Origin: Lactobacillus sp. ESL0680
GTDB taxonomy: Bacteria > Bacillota > Bacilli > Lactobacillales > Lactobacillaceae
Assembly (NCBI RefSeq): GCF_029392855.1
Contig: NZ_CP113945.1
Location: forward strand, 1,054,001-1,118,000
Length of the DNA stretch: 64,000 nucleotides
Direction of reading: 5' to 3'
Position numbers and translations under genes: made by a program. The number at the start of each line of letters is the position of its first letter. The first letter of the stretch is position 1. Below are positions 16,924 through 30,800 of the stretch, one piece after another. The notes beneath the pieces were generated by a model. It made no database searches and was not told the DNA's origin. It saw only the letters and a program-made list of their open reading frames with translations.

Positions 16924-18705
16924 TTAAAAGGCACCGCCGCCTGAGCCGCCACCAAAGCCACCTGATGAACCACTAGAAAAGCCGCCAGACGAACCTGCAC
17001 TTGATGATCCCATAGAAATTCCATGAGTAAAGCTTGAATTAAAATTTGTCACGAAACTATTATGACCACTACTGTAAAGCCAAAGATAAGTATTAAAACT
17101 GTTAGTAGCCAGTTCTTCTTGACTGAACTCAATTTGCAGTTCTTTTGCTACCTTAGCAGCCAAATCAAAAGCTACTGCATAAGGCATAATATCTGCCCAT
17201 AAAATAATATCACCAACATTGCGCATTTTAAAATTACCAATATCAGACAACATTTTCTTAAAGCCACGGACTTTTTCTGTTTGCTCAGCACCTAAAGACG
17301 TATAAATTCCTATTTGTTCGTTAACCCGAAAGTAGGCAGCAATTCCTAATAAAATAACAATTACTTCACATGCAATTAATTGTAAAGTGAATTGCTGATA
17401 AACTATATTAGCAATCAATTCCAAAACAAAGCTAATAAATATCAGGGCAAGAATTACATAGCTAATCGCATCACGCTTTTTACGCAAATTACGATCAATA
17501 TAGCCTTGAGTTTCAACTTTTTGGTACTCATCCTTGACCCAATCATCAAACTTAGAACCTAACTTCTTACTATGATATTTTTGCAAATCCTTAGTTGTAA
17601 CTGACTGACCATCACCAACTTGAGTAAACAAAAACTGCAGTAATTCATTATCAGCTAAAATTTCATTGTTAAGAACGGTTATCCGATAATATGTCTTTCG
17701 GTGAACTTGATAATCCTTAATTGCCAGCTTTTTCTGACCCACAAGTTGCATTAAGTAAGCCGTAAACGCACGACTATCAGGCTTATGAGCGCTATCTAGA
17801 ATTTGAGCAATAACCGGTGAAACTGTTGGAATTTCATAATTATGAGTTAAAGCCGGCATTTTTTTCGGGGTAACACCTTGTTTTTTAACACTAAAGCCCT
17901 TAATAATTGCAGCTAAGCCACTAATTAAACCTAACACAATCAATATCCAGTTAATTATCCGACCTCGCAGTCTCTTTTGATTTGCTTCATTAGCTAATTT
18001 AGCTTCTTGCCTTAATACTGCTTGACGATGCTGATGCTTAACAATATTTTCATTAGCCGCTGTTACTGACACCGGAAAAATCGTATGCACTTCAATCCCC
18101 GTCTTGCCATTCAGATTATCAGCAGTCATGATAATTTTACCCTGATTTGGTAAAACACGAATTGCGCCATTAAGCGATCCATGTGCCCATGCCTTTAATT
18201 GCTTTACCGGTCCTGGAAAAATCACGCTGGCCGTAACATGGTCTAAGTCAGTATCCCAATTATTGCCAATTATCATAAAATTAAGCTCAGCAGTATCTTG
18301 ATAATTAGTAATTGCGTTGGTAATGCGATAATCATACGTTACTGTCAATTGATTATCTTCAGAAACAGGGTGATAAACTTTGAAGCGATCGCCTTCAGCA
18401 GTCTGCTTAACTGAATAATTTGTAGCAGCTTGCGGCTCTTCATTATTGTCCTGCACAGCAATATGAAGGTCTTTAATTTCTTGATGCTTAGCTAAATTTT
18501 GCTGGTAATACACGCCATGAACATCATCATTAAAGTCATAGGTGATCTGCCGCTTCATTATAAGTGAACCATCGGGTTTGACCCATGCTGTTGCCACAAC
18601 CTTGGTTATGTCATAGGCTTCTTCAGCCTTAACTTGTTGGTTTAGCGTCACTCCCAGAATAACTAACTCAACCAGCAGCAATAATTTAAATAATTTGTGC
18701 TTCAT
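16924..18705 (-). CDS. DUF2207 predicted membrane protein
   Basis: The 593-residue protein starts with a signal peptide (KLFKLLLLVELVILGVTLNQQVKA) followed by the extracellular DUF2207 beta domain (residues about 30-215, KVVATAWVKPDGSLIMKRQITYDF). A transmembrane helix lies near 250 (IINWILIVLGLISGLAAII). A cytoplasmic region contains the winged-helix-like segment, two more membrane helices lie around 410-465, and the tail is glycine/serine rich (GGFSSGSSGGFGGGSGGGAF). The family is widespread and of unknown function, possibly envelope related. It lies downstream of the giant adhesin gene but behind its terminator. Confidence 0.88.
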   Translation of the reverse strand: MKHKLFKLLLLVELVILGVTLNQQVKAEEAYDITKVVATAWVKPDGSLIMKRQITYDFNDDVHGVYYQQNLAKHQEIKDLHIAVQDNNEEPQAATNYSVKQTAEGDRFKVYHPVSEDNQLTVTYDYRITNAITNYQDTAELNFMIIGNNWDTDLDHVTASVIFPGPVKQLKAWAHGSLNGAIRVLPNQGKIIMTADNLNGKTGIEVHTIFPVSVTAANENIVKHQHRQAVLRQEAKLANEANQKRLRGRIINWILIVLGLISGLAAIIKGFSVKKQGVTPKKMPALTHNYEIPTVSPVIAQILDSAHKPDSRAFTAYLMQLVGQKKLAIKDYQVHRKTYYRITVLNNEILADNELLQFLFTQVGDGQSVTTKDLQKYHSKKLGSKFDDWVKDEYQKVETQGYIDRNLRKKRDAISYVILALIFISFVLELIANIVYQQFTLQLIACEVIVILLGIAAYFRVNEQIGIYTSLGAEQTEKVRGFKKMLSDIGNFKMRNVGDIILWADIMPYAVAFDLAAKVAKELQIEFSQEELATNSFNTYLWLYSSGHNSFVTNFNSSFTHGISMGSSSAGSSGGFSSGSSGGFGGGSGGGAF

Positions 18706-18758
18706 CAGCTTCTCCTATATAGTTATATATCCTTTAATTATAAATGAAAAAACCACGC

Positions 18759-18800
18759 AAAAAAAGCATTCCAATCAAACTCGATTAGAATGCTTTTTCA
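18759..18800. terminator. Terminator after the giant surface-protein gene
   Basis: A 13-bp stem with one mismatch (18764-18776 with 18783-18795), flanked by A and T tracts, directly follows the 13.9-kb gene on the minus strand. Confidence 0.88.
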
Positions 18801-18806
18801 AATTAA

Positions 18807-21800
18807 TTACTTAATATTACTTTTCTTAATTTCTCTATTTTGACCAATTAGATAGAACTTTTTACCGTGAATCGAAATTTGATTACCGTAAATTGTTATC
18901 TTGTGGTTCTTCTTCATAACCTTCTTTTCAACTCGTTGACCATACTGATTATATGTATATGCCGCACGTTTCAATCTGACTTTTTTACCAATAATATTAC
19001 CTGAGGCAATATAGTAGTCATCAGCGACTGCAAAATATTGCCGGCCAGCAATTATCTTAGTACCAAAAGTATTAACGATTGAGCCAGCCTTCAAGATTAC
19101 ACCATTAGCTCGTTGACCTTGGGCATTGTAAAGATAGGCATCATGCATCATCTTCTTGGCAGTGGCACCTGCAGGAAGCGTTACTGCAGATGAACTAGCA
19201 GCTGCTTGATGTCCGCCAGTCAAGTTAGCAGCTCTGACATATTGATCCTTGCCAATAATGTAATATGACTTACCATGAATTGAAACGCTGCTGCCGTATG
19301 TACGAATCATCCGACCCGCTCTAAGCACACGCTTATTCGTCCGCATACCATACTTATCGTAAACATAAGCATTATGCTTAACTTGTCTTTGCGTACTAAT
19401 GACATTGCCCACTGCTAGGTAATATTTACCCTTTTGAACAATATAATATTTGCGACCGTTGATTGTGGTAATTCCGTAAGTTGCAACTACTGAATCTGCC
19501 CGTAAAATCGCCTTGCTTGCCTGTTTGCCTTCAGCATTATAAAGGTAAGCATTGTGTTTTAAAGTTACATTAGTTGCTTTGTCTTTAGCAGGTGTCGGGG
19601 CTGGCGTAGCACTTGCAAATGGATAAGCGGCAGCCACTTGAGCAACATGTTCAGGACTAGTAATTTGTGCTAATTCATTTAAAGCATTGTCTTTGGCCGT
19701 GTCAACACCAGGCCTATCAGTTGCATGATCGATTGTACCCTGATTGCCATTAGCAGCATTAACTAATTTATCAACTTCATCTCGCAAATGTTGTTTAGCT
19801 TCTTCACTGCAGTCCAAATGATTAATCTTATCCTTGGCCTTATCTGCAGCTCCTTGAACCGTTAACTTGGCAATTTCTTTTTCGCCGGCTAATTCATGTT
19901 CTTTAGCAGCTTCTTTATCACCAGTTTGCAAATCATGCTTAATTTGCTTAGCTGTATCATCACGAATCTGTTGAACCTTGTGTTGATCGGCACCGCCGGC
20001 AACAGCCGTATCATGAGCCTGGTCAATCTGGACCACCTTATCATTATCAATAATGTTATTAATTGTATCTTTATCAGAATGAACACCGTTAATCTTATCA
20101 ATCGCATCATTGCGGGCATCACTAACCCCAGTTGAATGATGAGCCTGGTCAATTGTACCATTGTCAACTTCGTTAGCTTCATTAAGCAGACTTTGCGCAG
20201 CCTCTAATAAGGCGTTCTTCTTATCTTTAGCAGTTTGTGAATTATCATCCGGCCACATTTGCTCAATCTTCTTAGCTGCTGTATCGTATGCACTTTGAAC
20301 TGCACCCTTACCAATCAGGCGTTCGCCAGCTAGTTCTGACTTGTTAAGTTCATCATCAGACTCACCCTGGAGGTTATTGAGTGCTGCTTGATAACTTCTA
20401 TCCAGGGCTGAAGAGTCAGCATTAGCACCAAGCTTTTGTTTAGCGGCGTCGTAGGCTGCCTTTAATTTATCCGCAGCCTTTTGCTTAGCGGCAGCAACCT
20501 TACCTGCATGATAGGCATCCTTAATCGCATTTTGCTTGCCAGTAACATTATCACGGTTGGTATCACTGCTTGAAATAGCATCAAGTGCTGCTGAGTTACC
20601 ACCTAGTTCTTCTTTAACGGTATTCTTCTCGGCCTCAACGATATTTCCTAAACCTGAATTTTCAGTATCTGAGTACTTGCCATTAGTTACCTGATTAATC
20701 GCATTCAATGCATCTTGCTCTGCCTTGTCAATTGCAGCTGCTTCCTTACTGCCCTTGGCAACGCCTAAATCTTTGCGCGCTTTGTCGGCAGCTGCAGAAA
20801 CATTATCACGAGCCGTTTGCTTATCTTTTCGTTCTTTTTGGACAGCTGAATTACCATTAACAATTGGTGCCAATGAATTTTCATCATTGTTCTTACTTTC
20901 ATCTTTGAACTTGTTAATCGCATTCAAGGCATTGTTTTTAGCAGTGTCAACATCAGCAGCTGTATTAGCCTTATCAATAGTACCCTGACTTGCATTGGTA
21001 CCGTTAGCTTTGTCAACTTCATGTTGGATAGCGTCCTTAATTGCCTGCTTTTCAGCGTCAGTATAAGGTGTGCCATCTTTGTGATTGGTTAACTTGTCAA
21101 CTGCAGCAGCGGCATCCTTGCCAGCCTGGATAACATCTTGCTTAGCCTTGTCTTTGGCATCTGCTACAAGATTTGAGTCAGTATTTAGAGCAGTCTGGTC
21201 AGCATCAGAGTTACCTGAACCATTTGCGGCAATAGTATTCAAGGCATTATTTAAAGCACCACTGACAATAGCATTATCGTTAGACTTAGATGCCTCTAAT
21301 TCTGACAAGTTGCTTGGATTGGCACTAGCAGCATCAATTGTTCCTGGCTTTGCGACAGTTCCATTTGTGGCAGCAGCGTTCTGATCAATTAAATTGTTCA
21401 AAGCAGCCTGCTCATCAGAAGTGTAAGCTGAACCATCCTTGTGCTTCAAATTCTTAATACTGTTCTTAGCAGCATTAGCCGCATCCTTGATGGCACCCTT
21501 GGCGATATCCTGCTCAGCTTTTTTAGCAGCTTCTTTAATTGCCGCAACACTATCACCAGTGATTGGTGCATGATGATTGAATGCATTGTCAAGGTTAGTA
21601 GTATCAGCACCATTAGGTAGGTTATTTTTAGCCGCATTATAGACAGTTTGCAAATCTTTTTCGGCTTGGTCCTTAGCAGCTTGCAATTCACGATCATGTT
21701 GAACAGTTGCATCATCATTCAAAGCTGCTTGGTTCTTGCCAGTTCCGTCAGTCACCGTATCAAGAATATCTTGCATTGCATCCTGGCGAGCCTTATCAAC

Positions 21801-24800
21801 ATCATCAGTTGTATCAATTGAGCCGTGCTTGCCGTTAGCCTTGTCAACTGCAGCTTGAACAGCATTAGTTAAAGCTGCCTGTTCATCAGCAGTATATGGC
21901 TTGTTAGTATCTGAATGCTTAATATTGTGAATTAACTTGCCTGCCGCTGTTTGGGCATCTTCAACTACACCCTTAGAAATTTCCTTTTCTCCAGCTGCTT
22001 CTGCATTATGAATCGTATCAGCACTTGTATTAGTATCCAAATCATCGATTGCTTTTTGAGCAGCATCATTAGCAGCGTCAACTTTAGAAGTATCGGCATC
22101 TTTGCCAAACTTGTCATGCAATTCTTGTACAGCCTTATCATGACTTGTTTGTAGTTTGGCCTTAGCACGTTCTTTTTGTACCACTGGATCATTGGCTAAT
22201 GCAGTATTATCCGCAGTACTATTACCGGCACTATCACCAGCAATTGTTGCTAATTGATCGTTTAAAGTACCACTAACTGTACCATCACCAGTTGCAGCTT
22301 CAGCTTCATCCTTGCTAATACCGCCTCGATCAGCTCTTGCTTGGTCAAGTGCATGATTAGCAGCGGCGGCATCTTGATCAATTTGATTCTTCAACGCCTC
22401 TTTTTCAGCAGCGGTATAGCTAGTGCCGTCTTGATGTTTCAAGCCATCAATTTGCTTCTTCGCAGCCGTTGCTGCTGCTTGAATCGCACCTTTGGCAACA
22501 TCTTGTTGTGCCTTTTGTGCATTCTTCTTCACTTCATCGGCATTGGTTCCAAGAATCACTTTGTTCTTATTATAGGCGGCATCAAGAGCACTAGTATCAG
22601 CACCTACAGGAAGCTTTGCCTTGGCAGCTTCATAAACAGCTGCCAAATCCTTTTGAGCTTGCTCTTTAACACGGTCAAGACTAACTGCTGGATCATTAGC
22701 TAAAATATCTTCAATTTTATCTTGATTTATATAATCATCCTTAAGCTGATCAATTGCATGATCACGTGCAGTTGATGCCGTATCTGGTGCAACAGTTGCA
22801 TTCTCAATTGCATCTTTACCAGCTGCTTGATCCTTAGCTACTTGATGTTTTAAAGCCTGCTTTTCATCATCAGTATAACTAGAACCATCTTGATGTTTTA
22901 AGTTGTCAATTTGGCCATTAGCATAGCTAGCAGCATTATCTACAGCACCCTGATCCACATTCTTGATAGCTGCAGTTTGATCTTGGAGAGCATCATATGA
23001 TAACCCTGGTAATTTGGCTAATTCATGCTCGTGTGCCTTATCAAGAGCACCACCTGGCTGATAAGCATTGCCTAGCTTTTGCTTAGCTGCATTATAGGCG
23101 TCATCAATTGCTTTTTTAGCTTTTTGACGAGCATCAGCTAAGGCTCCAGCATTTGCCGTACCAGCGGCGTTAACAATTTTATCAATATCATTTTGCTTGG
23201 CGGTATCAATCTTATCTTGATTACCTGGCTGGTCACTGGCAGTTGGAACAACGCCATTGATATCAGCAATAGTCTTATCTGCATTTTGCTTAACTTGATC
23301 TTTATAAGCTTGCTTCTGCTTATCTGTCAAATTAGTCTTGTCAATTGCCTCATTGGCTGCTGCTTCTGCATCTTCAACGCCCTTGATTGCCTTGAGCTTG
23401 TTCAAAGCTGTTAAGCCGTTATCATAGGCGTTAGTTGCATCGGCAATTGAAGTCTTGTGACCATCCCGTGATTTATCAAGCTGAGCAATACTGTTATTGA
23501 CAGTATCAATTAAATCCTTGTACTTGTTCTTCTGCTTATCAGACAAGCTACCTTCAAAATCATGCCACTTATCACTCAAATCCTGATGAGCATTGTCTGC
23601 CTCATTATCAAACCAAGGATAATGAGCTCCATCTGGATTCTCACCCAAAACGCGATTAATCAATGTTTGATAATCATGATTAATTTGCTTAACTGCTTCA
23701 TTATAGGCACTGGCCGACAAGTCTTGACCATTCTCATCTTTAGTAGTGCTATTTAAGCGGCTGACCATTTCATCATATAGGTCTTGCAATTTCTTATGAG
23801 CTGCAGCTTTTTGTTCACTAGTTAATTGTGAACGATCAATAGTCTCATCAGCGTCAGCTTTTTCACTTGCTAATTGCTTTTGTGCTGTATCCTTGTCTTG
23901 ACCCTTCTTAGAATCACTAACAAGCTTGTCAATTTTTTGTTTAGCAGCAGCAGTAATTGCTTCCGGTGAGTTAGCAGCTGCTGGATCTGAAGGAGCCTTA
24001 CTGATATCTTGTTCAGCATCATGAACAATATTATCAATTGCGGCTTGATCTACTGCTGGATTCTTGTCTTTAGCAGCTTCACCATAATCATCAAGGTCAT
24101 TAATCGCATGTTGCTTACGACTATTCAATTTTGCTTCATTTAAAAGCCGGTCAATTTCAGCTTCACCATAATCAGCTATCTCACCATTCGTTGGTTTACC
24201 TTGTTCAGCATTCGCAATGTCATTAAGAGCATTATCACGATCTGCCGCACTTGGATTTTGCGGTAAGTTAGTGTTGGTAATCTTATCAGCAGCCTTCTTA
24301 CGAGCAGCTTCAATCTTATCCTGATAGTTTTGTTTTTGAGCTGCAGATAATCCTGGTAAATCATTAATTGCTGCAGCTTGATCCTTGGCATGTTGATTTA
24401 ATTTAGCAATTTCCTTGCTCTTTTCATTGGCTAAATCATATTTCCAAAGTGCTTTGTCAATATTGTTTTCAGCATTATGTTCAACTGTATCAAGGTTATC
24501 CGTCTCACCTGCCCCAAAAATATCTTCTTTACCTTGGTGAAAGGCTGCTTCAACTTCCTGCAAGGCATCTGCCAAGTCGCTATCACTTAAGTTAGGGTAT
24601 TTATCATGAGTTAAACCATTCTCAACATCTTTAGCATGTTCAGTAAGTTTATTAACAGCATCATTCTTCGAATTCCACCGGTTAGTAAGCTGGTCCAACT
24701 TCTTCTTACCACTGGCCAATGCATCATTCATATTGTTAATGGCATTAGTTGCATCTTGGCGGTGAGAATTAATTGCATTGTTTGTACTATTTAAAATGTT

Positions 24801-27800
24801 AGCTACTTCATCTTTAAGATGCTTAATTTGCTCAGGAGTCATCCCCGGATGATCTTTTATATATTGGGCAATTTTGTCATTAGCATCATTAGCGGCAGCG
24901 GCAATCGCATCAAGGTCAGCCTTTTGGGCTTCGTCTTTATTAATATTGCTACTATCATTATCTAATGCCAGCTTACCAATATCTTCTGCTGCTTGAACGT
25001 CATCTTGATTTGTAGCGTTATCGATTTTGTCATTAGCGGCAGTTAAATCATGATTAATAGCTGCAAGTAAGTCATCAGCTTGGGTAGAACTTAATTTACC
25101 AGCAGTTCGATCATTATTGATCTGCTTATTAAGCTTATCAGCAATTGCTTTCAGGCGATTTTTAGCATCAGTTTTTGCTTCTTGCAAGGCATCATCTTTG
25201 GCGCTATTAATAATATTGTCAAAATTATTCTTAGTATTATCAACAATCGCATCAATGGCCGTTTGATCCTTAGAATTATCAACTTGGTACTTGCCACCAT
25301 TAAATTCTTCAGAAGCAGCATTATTAATCTTATCAATCGCTTCTTGCTTCTGCTTATCTGTCAAGTTGGCATCATGATTAACCTTATTAATCGCGTCTTG
25401 ACGGGCTTGCTCAATTTGCTTATTAGCACCATTTTTATGATCTTGTAATTTGGCAGCCTGCAATGCCTCATTAATCTTATTGATACCGGCATCACGATCT
25501 GTATGAATCTTATCAACATTATCGTCACCGTTAACATTATCAACGTAATCATCATGAGCATCTTTAGCTTGTTGTTCATACTTAGCTTTTTCAGTACTGC
25601 TTAAGTTAGGCAATTTTTCGATTTCATTAATTGCGCCATCAGTCGTACTATTACCATTCAAAGCATGATCTAAATCTTCAATCGCTTCTTGCTTAGCATT
25701 ATTGATTTCTTCTTGGTGGTCTGAATCGGCAGTATTCTTAATTCCATCGATCAACTTGTGATACTTAGCAACGCTAGCTGCAACTGCTTCTGGTGTCTGG
25801 TCATCATCAATTTCATCACAACCATTAGCTACTAACTTATCTACTTGGTCACGATACTTACCTTCTGCTGGCAATTGGTTCTTAATTTGCTCACCATAAT
25901 CATGAAGTGCTTGCTTCCCCTTCTCCTTAGTTGAAGCTAAAAAGGCTGACTTCTTGGCTTCAATCACAGCAAGGTTGGTTTGATTGGTTGCTTGGTTAAT
26001 CTCATCTGGGGTTTTAGCAGCATTAACATCATTATGTCCTTGGGTTCTAGCTGACTCAATATCTTTATGAGCTTGGTCAAAGGCTGGCTTAGCTGCTGCT
26101 TGCTCCGCCTCATTCAAGCTATTCCATTCGTCATTAAGAGCAGTGTTGGCTGCATCACTGATTTCGTCAATCTTATCGTTGGCCTGCTGCTTTAAGCCAT
26201 CAAGATAATCCTTATTTGCAGCAGCTTCAGCAGCGGCAATTGCATCTAAGCCGGTTTTCTTTTTATTATTAGCATCAGCAAGACTAGTTGCACCATTGAT
26301 TTTTTCTTTAGCATCATTAGCAGCTTGATTAATAGCTTGATGAGCGGCCTGCTTCTGCTGGTCACTTAAGTCAGACTTATCAACGCGATCATTAGCAGCT
26401 TGGGCAGCATTAGCAATATCCTGTTTGTCATTAGTCTTAACTTGGTCTAAACCTTGTGCTTGATTAAGGATATCATCCATTGCATCAACGCCAGCTTGAG
26501 CATCCTTACCAACCTGAGCTGTCGTTGCTGGATTAGGATTTTTAATATGATTAAGAGCTGAATTATAAGCATTATTAACGTCTTGCTTCAGTGCATCTAA
26601 ACTGGCCTGGTCAAGATTTTGTAGACCATCCAAAGCTTGATCGACACGGGATTTTTCAGCATCAAGCTTTTGCTTAGCGGCATTCTGGGCATCTTGCAAA
26701 TCAGCATTGTTGGCAATAGTTGCGAGGTTATTTTGTCCAACTTGCGAAGCTGTATTAGCATCAGCCGGTGTCTTAGTACTATTAACGGCATCGTGAGCAG
26801 CATCTAAGGCATTATCAACATCCTGCTTAAGTTTATTCTTCTCATCAATACCGAGATTTGGTAGTCCATCAATATGATTCTTAATATCAGCTGCCAGAGC
26901 ATCTAAATCATTATTTGCCTTATCATGAGCATTAGCTAAAGCTGTATTGTCAATTCCGTTGACAACGTTATCCATCTTGTTAATTGCTGTATCCTGAGCC
27001 AATGAAATGTCACTAGAATCCTCAGCATTGTTAATATCTTCAACACCGTCATTGTAAAAGCCATCGATTTTATCCTTCATGGCCTTTTGCTGCTGCGGTG
27101 TTATCTTGCCGTCTTTAGCAGCTTGGTCAACCACGTTTTTATCATGGTCACGCTGCTTACCTAAAGCATTAAGTGCTGCAGACTTATCTGCTTCAAGACT
27201 AGCCTTTCCTGCATCATTACCTATTGTCACTGCACCATTTTGCTCAGCATTAGTAATGTCCGTATTATTAGTGGCAGTATTGATTGCGTTCTTAGCAGCT
27301 TCATAATCCTTATCAATCTGATTAAGAATAGCATTTTTCTTTTCCTGACTAACTTGGTCGTCAGAATACTTATTAACGCGATCATGAGCCTGCTGCTTAG
27401 CAGCAGCTAAATCTTGCAATGCCTGCTGCCGAGCTGCTTCAAGCTCTTTACCATGACCAGCATCAATTGAACTAGCGTTATTTAGAAGATTATCTAGATT
27501 TTTTTCAGCCGTATTTTTATTAGTATCAACATCAGTATCTTTGCCGTTTAAAATACTGTCTGCACCTTGTTTAGCAGTATCAGTAGCTTGGTCAATCAAA
27601 TCTTGACGTTCCCGATCACTTAAATGTGGGTACTTCTGATGATCGTTAATGTCCTTAATTACCTGATCCCGTTTTTGATTAACTTCATTTACTGCCTGCT
27701 GCTTCTTATCATGATTAGTTGCGGTCAACAAGAAGTGATTAAGATCGGCCAATCCGTCTTGCAGTGCGTTCTTAACACCATCTTTATCATTAGCTGCAGC

Positions 27801-30800
27801 CACGTGATCTTGTGAACCATTGCCCGCACCATTATGAAGCAGGTCTTTTGCTTCTTGCTTGGCAGCAGCTAGGTCATCACCAGTTAATGTTGGTAACTTA
27901 TCAAGCGCATCTTCAACTGCTTGTTCTTTGTCAGCGAGCTGCTTATCAGCGTTTTTCTTAGCAGCAGCCAAAATATTGTTCTTAGCTGTCTGTTCAGCAC
28001 TAGCAATATCGTTATCGGTAGATACGCCTGAATCAGGGTTAATCTGATCGATAGCATCTTCACCAGCTGCTGTCGCCGCGGCAATATCATCGTCAGAAGT
28101 AATACCCAAATCATGCTTAACGTCTTCTGCATATCCATCAAGATCTGCCTTACCAGCAGCTGCTTTTATCTTATTAATTGCACTCTGCTTGCGATGATTA
28201 ATCTCATCAGGCTTGTCAGCAACATTTGGTGCATAAATTGATGATTTATCATCACTATCAGCTTGCCCATTTAATGCAGCATTCTTAGCAGCATCAATTG
28301 CTTGATTGTACTTATCCTTTTGCTTCTGAGTAGAGTGTGACTTGTTAACACTATCATGCGCTGCTGCAGCCGCATTTTCAATTTCTTCTTTAGCACTACT
28401 ATATTTAATAACGCTGTCAATTGCAGTTTTGCCCTTGTTAAGAGCATCCGTAATTGGCGTTTTTCCTGCTTCATCCTTAGGAGCCTTGAAGATATCTTTA
28501 GCAGCATCAATTAAAGCGTGATCGACTTTAGATTTATTCTGTTGATTATTATTAGCAGCATCTGCAGCGTATTTTTCTAATTCTTTCAATGCAGCAAGTC
28601 GATGGTTAACATCATCAAGCAGGTCTTGCGCTTTTTGGTGGGCAGCATCAGTTGCAGCACCATCTTTACCCTTGTCAATTGCCCCAGCATCTTCTGGATC
28701 ACCAGCAGTTACTTGATCTTGACCTTTAGCAATTGCTGCTGCTTCGGCCAATTCATTGGCTAAATCATTAAAACCATTGGCAATATCAGGATTGCCATTT
28801 GCGCCATGATTATTTAACAGATTTTGAAGATCGGCAAGTTCTTTATTTAAATCATCGTGCTGTTGGTTAATATTATTTTGCAGACCTTGCTTATAAGTTT
28901 TCACAACATTGTCGATATTGGACATTCCAACTTTATCATCAGGAACGTTAGCGCGATTGGCGTCAGTTGCTTCAGCAGGATGAGCAGGATCAGTAACACT
29001 GTCTTGCAAGTTGCTGTCATTAGTTTCATTTTGAATAACAGCTTCTTGCTTGGCAGATGCCGCATTAATTTCATCTGCTAATTTTGGATATTTCTTAATA
29101 ACACTATCACGATAGTTACGCAAAGCAGACGTTGCTCTCGCCTTCCGGTAGGTCGTATCAATTTGCTTATAAGCAGCTAAAATTGCCGAGCTGTTACTAA
29201 ATTCAGTCCCATCACCCTTATAGACCAAACCATTAAAGCTAGTGGCATTGTCAATTGCACCTTGATAAGTTGCTTTTTGTGAATCCGACAAGTTTAACTT
29301 GGCAAAATCTACATCTGCAGAAGAATGGTAATTCTTCAGGGCAGCTTGAACTGCTTGTTGATAATCACCTAAAATTGCCTTCTTGGCAGTTGTCTCTGCC
29401 GCATTAACTGCAGCCTGATCGGTCGCATCATCAATTGCCGCAATTGAAGTTTGAGTAGCTGCAGAAGGGATTGCATCAGCTGCTGCTTGAGCATTGTGCA
29501 AGTCATTCTTAGCAGCGGCTAAATATTGCTGCACATCGCTATATGCCTGGGACTTACCAGCAGTAAGGTTAATCTTATCCAGAGCTGCTTGTTTACGGTG
29601 ATTAATCTCACTAATATCATTGTTAGGATTATAAATTGAGGCTGAATCAGCACCAGTAGCTGGTGTTTTTAAAGCATCCCCTTGTGCCTGATTAATTGCG
29701 TCTTTATAATCTTGATATTTTTGTTGGTGCGCTGGCGTTTGGTCTGGATCAGCTTTAGCAGCCGCATCAACCTTAGCAATTGCCTCTTGCGCTGACTGGT
29801 TAATTGCCTCTTGCGCAGCACTTTGAGCATCTTGAATTGTAAGGATATCTAAATCAAGAACGGTCGGAACATCTTGCGGACCATAACTAATGAAGTTAGC
29901 ATTTGGCGTTAACTTGATAACGTCGCCTTTTTCCAAACCAGCAGTAAACTTAGCTGGTAAGGTAAAGCTGAAACTACCGTCGGGATTAACTTTAGCTGCG
30001 AAAGTCATCTTCTTAGGTAAATCAGGATCACTATCTCTTGATGGATAAGTTACATTGATCTTGTCAGTTGTAAAGCCGTTATGTATATTCGCAAGATCAG
30101 TATTACCGTAAGGATCATCGCTAAGTTTTGAATCAGCCCAAATTCCCTTACTCTTAGACTGAGCGTTATTTAAAATTTCCGCAGTAATATAAACATAAGT
30201 ACCACCAGGTAAAATCCCTTGGAACATGCCATCACTTGCCGGGCCATCTTTTGCTTCATTGTAATTAACGACTTGACCACTAACTGTTCTTGAACCATCA
30301 TCAAGTTCTGGTTTAGATACATGAGCATTGGTAATGTTTAAAAAACCGTCAGGATTGGCAGGACCAAAGGCAATGTTGTTATATCCCATGCTAGTTGGAT
30401 CCAGAAAGGCTGCTTCAATAATCTCAGCAAAAATTTCGTCAAAAGTCTCATCTTTAAAACTGTCTAATTTGTCACCAAGGCCGGGAATCTTACCCAGCAT
30501 TGCGCTCAATCGCGGATCCTTCTTTAAAGCATCAATAATGCCGCCGGTTAATTTTTTCTTACCATTAAGTAATTCAAGCTGGTCAACCAAAATTTGGTTC
30601 ATTCCAAACTCATCATAATGATGAACTACTAACTTATGAAACGGCGGTAATGACAGGCTCATGCCGCCAAGATTCAAGTTCTGGCGCACATTTTGAATAG
30701 TGATCTTATTGCTGCCAATAATCGCCGTATCGCTACTGGTATTCATGTGCGCGTCCAAAATCAGTGAAGATGGATTGTTAACTGTCAGTCCCGCTGCAGA

